Shown: piece after piece, positions 34,383-44,842 of the stretch
Numbering within the stretch: the stretch's first letter is position 1
Layout: each line of letters begins with the position of its first letter
From: Ryuthela nishihirai
Taxonomy: Eukaryota > Arthropoda > Arachnida > Araneae > Heptathelidae
Length of the DNA: 64,000 nt
Direction of reading: 5' to 3'
Assembly (NCBI GenBank): GCA_038380435.1
Contig: JAWZYU010000009.1
Span: 67,671,901 to 67,735,900, forward strand
Program-made: the position numbers and the translations under genes
Notes under the pieces: generated by a model
The model's input: the letters and a program-made list of their open reading frames with translations, nothing else
Databases searched by the model: none
What the model was told of the DNA's origin: nothing

Positions 34383-35936
34383 GTTGGCGAACCATCGTTG
34401 GTGGAAAAGTACCCAACCTTTGTGATCTCGCTATTTCGCTCACTATCTGGAAAAGCAATCCAACGTGCGCAATTAAACATTTCCACGAATATAATAGAAA
34501 TTTATTTATCACATACAGAGCTGGTCTTCATTCTTTTCTCCCTCTGTGTGAGCTTTAACCAATGGGTACTTTTCCACCAACGATGTCAGAATGGCAATAC
34601 TGTTCCGTAAATAAAAAAAACTGAACTCTACTAATATGTATATTATTTACAGTTGAAACAATACAGTGCACAATAATATAAAAGAAGCGACTGCTCTACG
34701 GCAAGTCACTAAAATCAAGACAGCGGGATTCCCAATCCGACTAACAAGACTATACCAAGCCTACAGATGTTCCGAACACCTATGCGACAATAGAAAACGG
34801 TTGATGCAAAACAGGCGACGTCTGCACGACAGTTCCCCACCAGAGTCCAAGGAGCAACTATTTTCTCGAAATTCATTTTCTTTGTTCGAAATACCGCAGG
34901 TGCTGTCACGTGATGTTTTTAGGGTGTAAGGCTGTAAGGCTCATTCGACCCAATCAGATACCCTCACGTTCGAAGCCAGTGGGGACCTATCTAGAATATA
35001 ACTACGAGCGCGGGACTTTATTAAACACATATGTTGATTTTCACTCGGCCCGAGTCTGCTCTTCTTGTTGCTAGGCAAAGTTCTGAAGGAAAATGGCGTT
35101 CGTCGCTCGCATTTAAAATTAAGATATAAAATATTTCGCACATAGATTTCTTCTCCATTTACTTATTTCTAAATCCTTATCATCTAGCAATTACAACCAC
35201 GATAAAACTAACAAAGAAAGGATAAAAAAAAAGTGCTAACAAGCAAAATGAAAAAAAAAAGTAATAAAGAAATTAAACTATAGAAAACGTCTGAAGCATT
35301 TAAAATTGAAGCCGATATTAAACTGCAATTTCTACAGAAGCTCTTCGTATTTTTAACACATGTAAATGCGCCGTTAAGAAAACCATCTTGGCCAAGGCCG
35401 AACTCCTGAATCACTCTGCTCCGAGGCAAAAGGAAGCTCTTGAAATGCCTTCTTGACTGAAGAACTTGCAAGGCCATTAGTGCCGTTCCTTTGTTCAGTA
35501 AGTCATCACTTGCGCTCTGTAAGAGCCATAAATTCTACCACGTTCCCTAATCACAGATCGATGGCACCCTGATAGACGTGCTCCTTACCGCAAGCTCTCT
35601 GCTCGGCATCCAGCTCTTCTTCTTCTTTCAGCATCCCTTCAAGTGCACCGCTTTAGGAAAATGGAGAAGAAAATCACTCGAAAAGGAGAGCCAGTATGGG
35701 GAGAAGATTTTTGTTTCATAACTGTGTCAAGACAAAAAAGAAATGTTTCCTAATTAATGCCATTAAGTGCAGTGTTAATTTTCTCAGTTTTCGTTTTTTT
35801 GTCAGCGTTTTAGATATTTTTCAAATCCATGGAAAGTTTTTAACTTTCGGTGCCTTCTAAGAATTGTTTTGGACTTTTAAACTCATTTATATCATTTATC
35901 TTGTTTACAAAATAGAGCTTCTATGTGTGTTCCTTG
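34383..35936. other. Stretch with GC-richer blocks, no gene recognised
   Basis: Patches at about 34690-34880, 34930-35110 and 35380-35660 are richer in GC than the flanks. At 35092 there is aaaatggcg in a CpG-rich setting, which looks like a promoter-proximal start context, but the frame ends after seven codons. The frames at 34666-34929 and 35208-35477 have no recognisable homology. Confidence 0.3.
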
Positions 35937-35938
35937 TA

Positions 35939-36152
35939 CAGTCGCTCAAAAAAGTATCCGAACACTATGGCTGATTACAGAATACAGAAAAAATATCTGG
36001 CGATGATTTTTTTTGAAATTAGTGATCTGGAAACCAGCATGTACTGCAGACCAAGGTTGCCAGATCACCAATTTCTAAAAAAAATCGTTGCCAGATATTT
36101 TTTCTGAATTCTGTAATCAACCATAGTGTTCGGATATATATTTGAGCGACTG
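35939..36152. mobile_element. Tc1-type fold-back miniature element
   Basis: 214 bp between TA dinucleotides (35937-35938 and 36153-36154). It starts cagtcgctcaaaaaagtatc and ends with the complement (gagcgactg). The arms of about 90 bases pair along most of their length (cgaacactatgg, attacagaat, cagaaaaaatatctggc) around a small loop. No coding capacity; it would have been moved by a Tc1/mariner transposase. Confidence 0.92.
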
Positions 36153-36154
36153 TA

Positions 36155-37782
36155 CAACAAAGTCAAGACATCCAAAGGACTTACCCAGATCGCAACACTC
36201 GGATGTACATCGACGGATGTGGAACAAACAAGAATTGCTGACCTGCTACTGATTAGAGTAAGTTCGTTCCATTGACTCTGAATGTCACAAGACGCCATAT
36301 AAAAGGAATGAAAAATAAAAATAAATTCTTATTTTTTATGCTAAACAGCCATATATTATATTTAATACCAATATTGTTAGCGCTGTGAAAATTCTATATT
36401 AGCGAGAGTTAACAGTTGTGATTCGGGAATCGCTACGAAAGTTAAGTTGATCTGCGATAATCCGAACTTCGATTAACCGAATTGTCAATTAAGCAAACAA
36501 CAGTTGAACAACGAAATGTTTAGTTTACTAAAGAGAGTTTTTGTTTTAAAAAAGTCATGTGATTTAGTGGCAAAATTTAAAAATGTTTAGTTGCATAGAA
36601 CAATAAAATTAACAATTACTGTCGAGTGATTTTTTTTTTAATTAGATTATATGTGACAAATTACTTTTTGTATCTGAGATGATATCGCTTCAAGAAATGG
36701 AAAGTTTTCTAGATGAGAAAAAACAAGGTGTTAACGAAATGGGAATTTTAAAACTCAGATATTAGTTGTATTCCTTTGAATCGAAAGTTTCAAAAGCTTG
36801 TTTTGTGGAAAAAGGTGAGAAACTAAGGTGAAAATGATGAACCATACAACTAATGGCTAATATTTTTTACGATAATACATAAAGTATACGTTTCTAAAGT
36901 ATTTATTAATCACATTAATATTTTTCTTGGTGGGGGGGGGGGGGTAAAGATTTTTGGAGTGATAAACCAAACCCCCAAATTACACTTAGGATGAGAGGAA
37001 GCTGTATACCGAATTTGGTAATCCCAGCTCTTAATGTTTAAAAAAAGATAAGGATCAAAGAAACCGGAGACAAACTCTCTCCTGAAAGATGCACTACACG
37101 AAAACTAACATGAAATTACAATCCAATGTTCGGCCCTAGGGTGCTCCTTACTTCAAAATGTTCTATTGGCACAAACATATATTATAAAAAGCTGAAATTT
37201 CAATTACAAATACCTATTGTTTACTAATATATAGGGGACAATTGGTTCTTTATCTCACTGTACTTCATTTATGGACGTCCTAAGGGACGGAAAGGGTGGG
37301 GGGGGAAGTGAAGAGGACTTTCTTCTTCCCAGGAATTTAAAAAAATATTTTTTATATAAAAGACTGATTGCACCATCGATATGTTTTATGTTCACTTTAT
37401 ACTTTTTAGAGTGCATATAGGAAGATTATATTTTTTTAATTTATATTTTTTATTTGTCACTAAAAATACCTATCTTCAAAAACTTTATTTTATGTAAGAC
37501 TCATAAACATCGATAACATTTCTCCTTCCACTTCTTTTTTGTGGGAAAGTGGTGGTGTTTGAGGGAATCCATGACATTGAAGGTCATAAGCTCTAATTTG
37601 AGATATAACTCTTTAAGGAAGACCCCTACAAAATTTCTTCTCTCCTTTTTGTGTGGGGAAGAAGGGTAGCGGTATAATTAGGAGGGTTCTACGACCGTCC
37701 TATATAAAATGCAAACGGTAATAATGTATTAATATATTAAATACAAAAAAAAAATTAATTTACCTCTCTCTATGTCTGTTTG
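36155..37782. other. AT-rich stretch, little recognised
   Basis: At about 36451-36490 ctgcgataatccgaacttcg and aaccgaattgtc recall a Tigger-type terminus, but no partner end was found. Poly-G runs lie at 36933-36945 and 37297-37305. Confidence 0.35.
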
Positions 37783-37790
37783 TTGGAAGA

Positions 37791-38102
37791 CAGTGCTTCT
37801 CAAACTGTTTGATGTGGCGGACGGGCAATCTCTTTCCCAATGCGCCAGGGATCGGTGTAGTGCGGCCGCACATGCGCCTAAAGCTTTTGTCCAAGTGTTT
37901 CCTCAAGAAACAGAGTGTGTCTATGCGCATGTTACTTCCTCACTCCGCACGACACGATGTCATCTGGAGTGTTGGAACGCATGACCTGTGGCGTTATGGA
38001 ATATCAACGCTATGTTTCTGAAAGCATATTTCTTTTTTTTCCTGGAACCTCTCTGCAGAGAGGCGACTGATGGTTCGCGGACCACTACTTTGAGAAGCAC
38101 TC
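37791..38102. mobile_element. hAT-type miniature element
   Basis: Starts cagtgcttctcaaactgttt and ends with the complement (actttgagaagcactc), the usual terminus of Charlie/Tip100-like hAT elements. Flanking 8-mers ttggaaga (37783-37790) and ttgtaaaa (38103-38110) match at 6 of 8, as an aged 8-bp hAT target duplication would. It is CpG-rich compared with its surroundings and has no transposase. Confidence 0.85.
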
Positions 38103-39831
38103 TTGTAAAAGACATCGAGACAAGCTAGATAAGGGCTTCCTGGTTATATCCGACCAATATGCAAAAGATTACCTTATTCCCCTGAAAAATGTCTGTATCC
38201 CTCCGGGGCAAGAGACAATTGACTGACCACCATGCTCTGTCAACAAGATTACTAATTTCAAGGGATAACAGATCATTTAGAATAGCATTTAAATTTTTGC
38301 CATTTTCTAAATTTTACGCCCTCTAACGGAAAATAATAAAAATAAATTGAAACCTAATATTTCATTAGTGTCTATACAATTCAAAAGGAAATTGAATTCG
38401 ATAGACACTGATGATTCATTTATCTTAAATTTTAAGAAAATTTTAAAATTTATCATATAACATTACCATAAATTTATCATTTATGATAAAATTTCACTAG
38501 GTATATATGCATACTTGAAACGGAAGTAATATTTAGGTGTTCGTCTTCCAGCTCTATGATTCATTTATCTTTAAAAAAAAAAGTTGAAAGTTTACTGACA
38601 GACAGATTGACGGGCGAACGACAAAGGGACAAAAATAGATCCTTTTTGAAAAACGTGATAAAATTGCCATTTAAGTAGAAATCTTTGGAAAGCACTGCTT
38701 TGGATTATTAAAAATTTAGATTTAGATTTTTTTATTATTAGAAATAATACAATTACTTTTTTTATTTTAAATATTAAAATATATTTCATGCAGTATTATC
38801 AATTGAAAATTTTAATTTAAAAAATTCATAATAAGTTTAAGCAGAATAACTTGCCAAAATACCGTATTGAAATATGCTACGTTTTGCAGTTTTTTCACTT
38901 ATCGAACAACAGCCTAGGTCAGAATCTAGTTTGTAATCAAGTTATTAAAGATTCGTGTTTCGAAAAGATGATAACATTACGCATCAGAAGCATATAATTA
39001 AAAAGTTAGAGATATGAAATTTAAAACATTTGACGAAAATTTAACTCGATATACATGCATACTTGAAACCGAAGTAATATTTAGATGTTCGTCTTCCAGC
39101 TCTATTTCTTTCTTTTTACTACCTCAGCTCATACGCCTCATGTGAAACTGAAGTAGTTTAGAATCGGAAATAGATTTTATGGTTACATAAATCATTTACG
39201 ATATTAGTGCACGTACGTTTTAGAGTCATCTTGCGAGACTACGAGATAAAATTATACCGTGCTTGGACTGAGTCATTTAGATACAGCTGAATAAACTTCG
39301 GTTTAGACACGTTTCAATTACTCTCTGCAGAAAAGCCGAAATATTCATAATGTTCTGGGAAGGCGGATCGTTATTGCCATATAAAGAACTTGAAGCAAGA
39401 TTCATAAATTTCTCCTTACTATTGATACAATGTCAAAATCGGTGCTTTGCGACATTTGGTTGGTCGAGTCAAAGAAAAAGAAAAACGAGTTTTTCCATTT
39501 AATATTTCTTTTTTTTAATTCCATGTGGTACAAACATGTTTTTTTTATTCATAAATAGAACATTTGGCATTTGGTCATAAACCATGTTAGATAAATTGTC
39601 CCCTTCCAAGATGCATTTCTGTAGGAGAAGAAGATATATATATATTACTCCTCCAATGACTTTCATGTGAGTGTCTGAAAAATATTTGTTTGTGAAATAT
39701 TAAACCTTGAAAGTAAGTCGGGAAGTTAGTCGAGATTATTCTACAGATTTCATGTCTCATTTCGATTAGATTTCAATGAGCCTGAGTTCTCGTCCATGTT
39801 CCCTGACCTTTCTCTCCCTCTATGTTCCCAT
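38103..39831. repeat. AT-rich stretch with inverted and direct repeats
   Basis: Inverted repeat 38362-38383 / 38393-38414 (tagtgtctatacaattca and its near complement). A direct repeat of about 70 bases occurs at about 38490-38562 and 39042-39106 (gcatacttgaaacggaagta, gttcgtcttccagctctat). No gene recognised. Confidence 0.7.
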
Positions 39832-40410
39832 GGGACCAGAGTTGACTCAGTCGGCAACGCACCAGTCTCGTAATCTGATGTTCCCAAATTCGAGCCAAAT
39901 GTGTCTGCGCTAAGATTTATTTCTTCTAATCCCCCACGCTGCCCTCTGTGAGAAAGAGACAACGACAGGATTGGAAAGGCCGTCGTCCTTTACGAAGGAC
40001 GCTAAGCCGTGGTTCAGTGTGCACGATAGTGATGCCCTGTGCAAGTTAAAGAACACCACAGAAGGTCTTCACTCGAGGCTTCCATCTGTCTCCTAACAAC
40101 TTCTGTACCCCTCCCCTTTTCCATACGCAATCCTAAGAACTTGTATTCCTTGTGACCTCGCCATTTAGCCTATTGTGTAAAAAATAATTTTTGCATTGTG
40201 TAGTAGCTATTAAAAATTGAAAGTAAAGAAAAATTCCATATGTCGACAAGAGGTTTTTCTCCTAAGAAAACAGTTCACATACTGTAGATAAATGGAAAGT
40301 TTTTTTAAGAAATGCATCAGTCTCTGTTGAATAGTTCATTTTGTGCTGTACAAATAAAATATTATGTGCAAAAAATGTGCTGCTCCAAATAAAACAACTG
40401 AACCGTATCA
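39832..40410 (+). mobile_element. SINE-A copy with internal insertion
   Basis: The head (gttgactcagtcggcaacg) to gcctattgtg runs to about 40180. The 3' end (atgtgcaaaaaatgtgctgc) resumes at about 40361 and ends near 40408. The intervening 180 bases are AT-rich and not identified. Confidence 0.78.
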
Positions 40411-41150
40411 TCTTATTTAATTCTAAGTCACAAATATTAAAACATTAGTTTGATTTACAAACTTGAGTCATTAAACCATATGTAACCTCATTGAACTATG
40501 CCTGTAGAAACATCAGATAAAGATAATTCAAATAATAAGCGTTATGTAGATTATCCATGATCCAAACCAGATAGGGTAGCCTTATAGAAAAAAAAGAAAA
40601 TGCCTTTTTACCGAAATAAAACTTTTATTTTAAAAAATTAATCACATAAATTCGATCATTATCAAAAAGAATTTATTCTTCTAAAAGTATTGTCGTTTAC
40701 AGTTCATAATTAAGGTAGTCTTCTTCGTGTGAAAAAATGTCAGGAATAAATGTCATTTCAATTTGATAATTGGATGCCATTCAGGTCTTCAGGTATTGCG
40801 TTTAACTATTAATAATCTCTCCATAATTTTTATATCATTTAACTTTTTCTAAAATATTGATATATTTTTAATTATTAAATATTTTAGGAATTATTTTTTT
40901 ATTAAAAAAAGAGCATTTTATCTCTAAAAAAAAAGAATTACAAAGATCCCAACTAGAAAAGAATGCATGTCCTTCGTAAAAAGTGACTTTCTGGCCACCT
41001 ATTTAAAGAGTCGTTAACGGACTTTGCCATCCAGATTTCCACCCTTTTGTTCCTCTTTATATATCACTACACACATCTTAATTGTGATGCTGAATTAATC
41101 GTTTAATTTGTTTTAAGGAAATGGATGGACAGTTTTCAAAACACGTTACT
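40411..41150. other. AT-rich stretch, nothing recognised
   Basis: No supported feature. Confidence 0.4.
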
Positions 41151-41228
41151 AATCCCAAAGTTCCTGCTGTGGCAAAAGACAGCATATGCTCTTTGAAGTG
41201 AATTGAGGAGTACTATATCCAGTAGAAA
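41151..41228. repeat. Direct repeat, copy 1 of 2
   Basis: aaagttcctgctgtgg through cagtag recurs at 44337-44413 with few changes. See the second copy. Confidence 0.85.
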
Positions 41229-41290
41229 TAAACATACAGTTAGACTCTCTATTATCCGGTCAGCTTAACCGACGTCCGCTTTAACCGGTC

Positions 41291-41436
41291 GTTCCAAGAA
41301 GCGGAAGCAAGTCGTCACTTGTTTTGTTTATTTGCTTCAGTTCCAAGAAGAGGAAGCAAGTCGCCGCTTGTTTTGTTTATTTGCTTCAGTTCCAAGAAGA
41401 GGAAGCAAGTCGCCGCGTGTTTTGTTTGTAGTACAG
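41291..41436. repeat. 49-bp tandem repeat, three units, in Tigger 5' region
   Basis: gttccaagaag occurs at 41291, 41340 and 41389, each followed by cggaagcaag or aggaagcaag. It lies between the left terminus and the transposase start. Confidence 0.95.
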
Positions 41437-41540
41437 TACATATTGCTTCAGGTCCTCTTTGTGAATATTACAGAGTATAGTGTACTGTGCGTATACAGGA
41501 GTGTGTGTTGTGATCTGTTATAATTATTGTGTGGTACAAA

Positions 41541-43011
41541 ATGAGTGGGTGCAAACATAAGCGTAATGTCGGTACAATGGAGATGAAATTAAAATCGTTA
41601 GAACGTATTGACAAAGGTGATTCAATAAAGCATATTTGTGATAAACTAGGTGTTGGTAAAAGCACGATAAATGACTGGAGAAGGAATAGAAAGTCTATAC
41701 AAGAGTTTTGCATTCAAGTCGAGTCTGAAAAAATGCTTTCTTCCCGGTGCACTCTTAAAAAGCCGAAAACTGAAACTGTCGATGATGCACTTTAGTTTGG
41801 TTCATACAAGAGCATCGAAAAGAAACGCCAATCAGTGGGTCAATCTCGAAAGAAAATGCATTAATCCTTCATTCTAAAATCGATATTGGGGAGATTTTTC
41901 AGAAAGCGTGGGGTGGCTTTCTCGCTGGAAAAAACGGCATGGTGTTCATTATCTTGGTGTTTGTGGTGAGAAATTGTTAGCTGATCCTTTAACATCGAAG
42001 GAATTTTCAGAAAAACTTTTAGTGCTTATTGAAGAAGGCCTATGCGCAGAACTAATCTACAGTGCATATGAGACTGGTTAAATTTTAAACTTCTTCCAAC
42101 GAAAACGTTTGTGACAGCGCAAGAAACCTCAGCATAAGGATTTAAAACAAACAAAGAAAGAATCACTGTGGCTGTGTGTACAAATGCTGCAGATACGAAC
42201 AAACTTCCTCTTTTTGTAATTCGAAAATCAGCAAAAACCGGAGGATTCAAGCATTTAAATTTAGCTGCTCTGCCAGTTTACTACAAAGCTCAAAAGTCTG
42301 CTTGGATAGACTCGCATTTGTTTAAAGAGTGGTTCTTTACAGAATTCGTTCCAAAAGTAAAGAACTACTTTACAAGTTTTAAAATGCCTTCAAAGGCCCT
42401 ACTCATTCTTGACAATGCCCCAACATAACCAAGCAAACACATTTCTGACAACATAAAAGCCATGTTTTTGCCACCTAATGTAACATCTTTAGTGCAACCA
42501 ATGAATCAAGGAGTGCTTGTAAGTTTAAAAAGGCGATAAAGGAGAAAACTTCTTTCAGAAATTCTACAGTGAACCGAAAATGACGAAATAGGAATTTTAA
42601 ATGCTTTGAAAACAATAAATATCAAGGATGTAATCTACATGTTGGCAAGAACTTTTGAAGAAATGCCTCGTACAACGTTTGTGAAGTCATGGAGAAAACT
42701 TTGGCCCTAAGTTGAAAACTGTGTAGAAAGTACCAAAGATGACAACACGAAAGTATCGAATGAGCCTGCGCCTGCTGAAGAATGACAATATTTCGCAGTT
42801 TAATGACTTTTAAACTGCTTCCTGCATGTGACACACTTGAAGAAGATGACATTGAAAAATGGCTAAAAGGTGATGAACAGTTCGAAAATGAAACACTGAA
42901 TGATGACGAAATTATCAATGCAGTCTGTCAAGAAGGGAACGGAGAAGAAGCGGAGAATGAAGAAGAGAAGGAAGTGAGGGAAGGGGAAGTTAGCCATATT
43001 GAAGGAAAGTA
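41541..43011 (+). pseudogene. Tigger transposase, broken
   Basis: The transposase cuts the element out and pastes it at TA sites. The start is the ATG at 41541 (MSGCKHKRN). The N-terminal CENP-B/psq-type DNA-binding helix-turn-helix runs to about 41790 (DKLGVGKSTINDWRRN). A stop follows, and a second-domain piece appears in another frame (TPISGSISKENAL, about 41830). The DDE domain lies at about 41900-42530. The usual first-aspartate motif 'NADETG' is here SAYETG with a stop after it, so that catalytic residue is lost; KAQKSAWIDSHLFKEWF and LLILDNAP (second aspartate) remain, followed by PNVTSLVQPMNQG in the next frame. The end (about 42780-43011) is acidic. At least three shifts or stops are present. 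Similar host genes exist in animals (TIGD, JRK), but the intact termini show this is the transposon itself. Confidence 0.9.
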
Positions 43012-43336
43012 AGATTTTGGTGTTGCAACAAGATACATTGAACAACAACAGACCTCATATGCGATTGATGTGATGTTTATCAAAAAATGGCAAGACTTTG
43101 CAGGTAAAAAAAGTGTTAAGTTCAAAGAAACAAAAGAAAATCATGGACTTTTTCAAGTGAGTGTGAGTAAATTGTTAATATTGCACAACAAATTATTAAT
43201 AAAAATACAGTACAGTTAGTATTTTTGTCATTTGCCATTGTTATTTTTTTTTTCTGACACAATTTTCGGATTAATCGGCCTTTCGTTCATCCGACCAGGG
43301 GTTCGGTTCCGTAAGGGCCGGATAAGAGGGTGTCTA

Positions 43337-44336
43337 CTCTATATGCTTCCACTATATTGCTTACTATTGTGTTACACTATAATTCTAAACAGAAATTGAG
43401 AGTTTGATGCGTAAAACTTTCACAGCAGTATTCTACAAGATGTTCTAAAAATATTTTGGTAATGAGAGCATAATTGCTATCACTGTACAATACGTTTCGG
43501 GGTAATCTTTGCTTCTTATCAAGGCAAAATACTACCAGTGATATCTGTTGTCTAGAGCACCATACATATATATGTGATTTCTTTCTCTAGTGTATATATA
43601 GCAATGGTACTCCTTACTTTCTTCTTACTTTTTTTGCAAGCGTTTCTTTGCTCAGCTTTACGAGACATAACATCTCATATTTTCCGAATTTTAAAGCTTG
43701 AAAGGTCTTAATACAGATGGCTTTGCAGTCCAAGGCACTTTCTCGTTTTTGAACTAGGTAGCAGCATACTTGGGAGGATTCATCTGGATTCTGTGGCACA
43801 TTTGAGTTAGTTATGAATGTTATTGTTTTCTCCGAAAGCTCGTATCTCGTATATTAATAAACCAATTGGAAGTCTGTACGTAACTAAACAAGGTAACACG
43901 TCAACGTCTGAAAATACATTCCTAGCACATAGATTCCTAGCACATAGTTTACAGTTTTGCAAAGCTAATATAGGATTACTTGGAGGTAGCGCTATCTTAT
44001 TCGCATATCTTATGCAATTGAGTACCTCAAAGGTTGTTAGTTACTTTCCTGAATGATGCAGCATCTATGAATCGACTATATCATCGTACGCAACAGTAAA
44101 GAGTTTAAACAATGCAAATATGCAAAGGGTGTACTTTGTTGAAAGCAGGGATACTGTCGATACTGTAACACCATTTTCTTTGGCGATGTTTAAAACTTCG
44201 GTGGAAAGATGATTGTTCTATATCAAAAGGATTGGAGTCTATGTAGAGCTTAATATATTAATTAATATGAGTACTTAATAAAATTCGAAATAATCTCAAT
44301 AAATATCTCAGTCGACATCCATTCTGAAGATGCTGC
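43337..44336. other. AT-rich stretch, nothing recognised
   Basis: Short frames only. A small tandem duplication, ttcctagcacatag, is at 43919-43947. Confidence 0.35.
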
Positions 44337-44413
44337 TAATCGCAAAGTTCCTGCTGTGGTAAAAGACACCATTTGCTCTTTGAAGTGAATCCGAGGGACA
44401 TCACGGCCAGTAG
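44337..44413. repeat. Direct repeat, copy 2 of 2
   Basis: gcaaagttcctgctgtgg, ctctttgaagtgaat and cagtaga match 41151-41228 in order, on the same strand. A Tigger lies just after copy 1 and a SINE-A just after copy 2. Confidence 0.85.
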
Positions 44414-44439
44414 ATGGTTCACACTACGCAGCGAGATGC

Positions 44440-44830
44440 GTTGGATTGGGTTGTTTTACCTCTGAGCGGCACTTTTTTTGCACACCATGGGCTAAATGGC
44501 CAGGTCACAAGGACCCCGAAGGCTCAGAGAAGGTTGGGGGAGGGGACCCACTGGAACAGCTGTTGGGAGACAGATGGTAGCCTCCCGTCAAGGCCATCCA
44601 GCTTGTTCTTTAACGTGCACAGGGTATGGCTCTCCCGCACACAGGGCCATGGCTTAACGTCCCATCCGACGGATGGCGGCCTTTCCAAGCCCATCGGTGT
44701 CCCCTACTGACCGTGGGCAGGGCGGGGAATTTTGCAGAGATAAATCTCAAAGCTGACCCAGTTGGGACTCGAACCTGGGAACTACAAATTACGAGCCTGA
44801 CGCGCTACCGACTGAGCCACCACCGCCCCC
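44440..44830 (-). mobile_element. SINE-A, best-preserved copy, with target site duplication
   Basis: 391 bp, reverse. On the minus strand: tRNA-like head (ggctcagtcggtagcgcg, B box ggttcgagtcccaactg), a central core of about 200 bases (ggccgccatccgtcggatgg; cgttaaagaacaagctgg), and a 3' segment ending gctcagaggtaaaacaaccc. The head resembles tRNA-Met or tRNA-Thr (inference). Flanked by gcagcgagatgc (44428-44439) and gcagcgaaatgc (44831-44842). RNA polymerase III would transcribe it; a LINE would copy it. The 98-codon frame over it is SINE sequence and not a gene. Confidence 0.97.
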
Positions 44831-44842
44831 GCAGCGAAATGC

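Larger units (their letters stand above)
41243..43334 (+). mobile_element. Tigger (pogo/Tc1-mariner) DNA transposon, near full length
   Basis: About 2.09 kb between TA dinucleotides (41241-41242, 43335-43336). The terminal inverted repeats are gactctctattatccgg and the complement of ccggataagagggtgtc, matching at 13 or more of 17 bases. Inside lie a 49-bp tandem repeat, then a broken transposase in the same orientation. Confidence 0.93.

Noticed and set aside
41541..43011. Domesticated Tigger-derived host gene
   Set aside because: Frameshifts, stops and a lost catalytic residue, with intact transposon termini and TA duplication.
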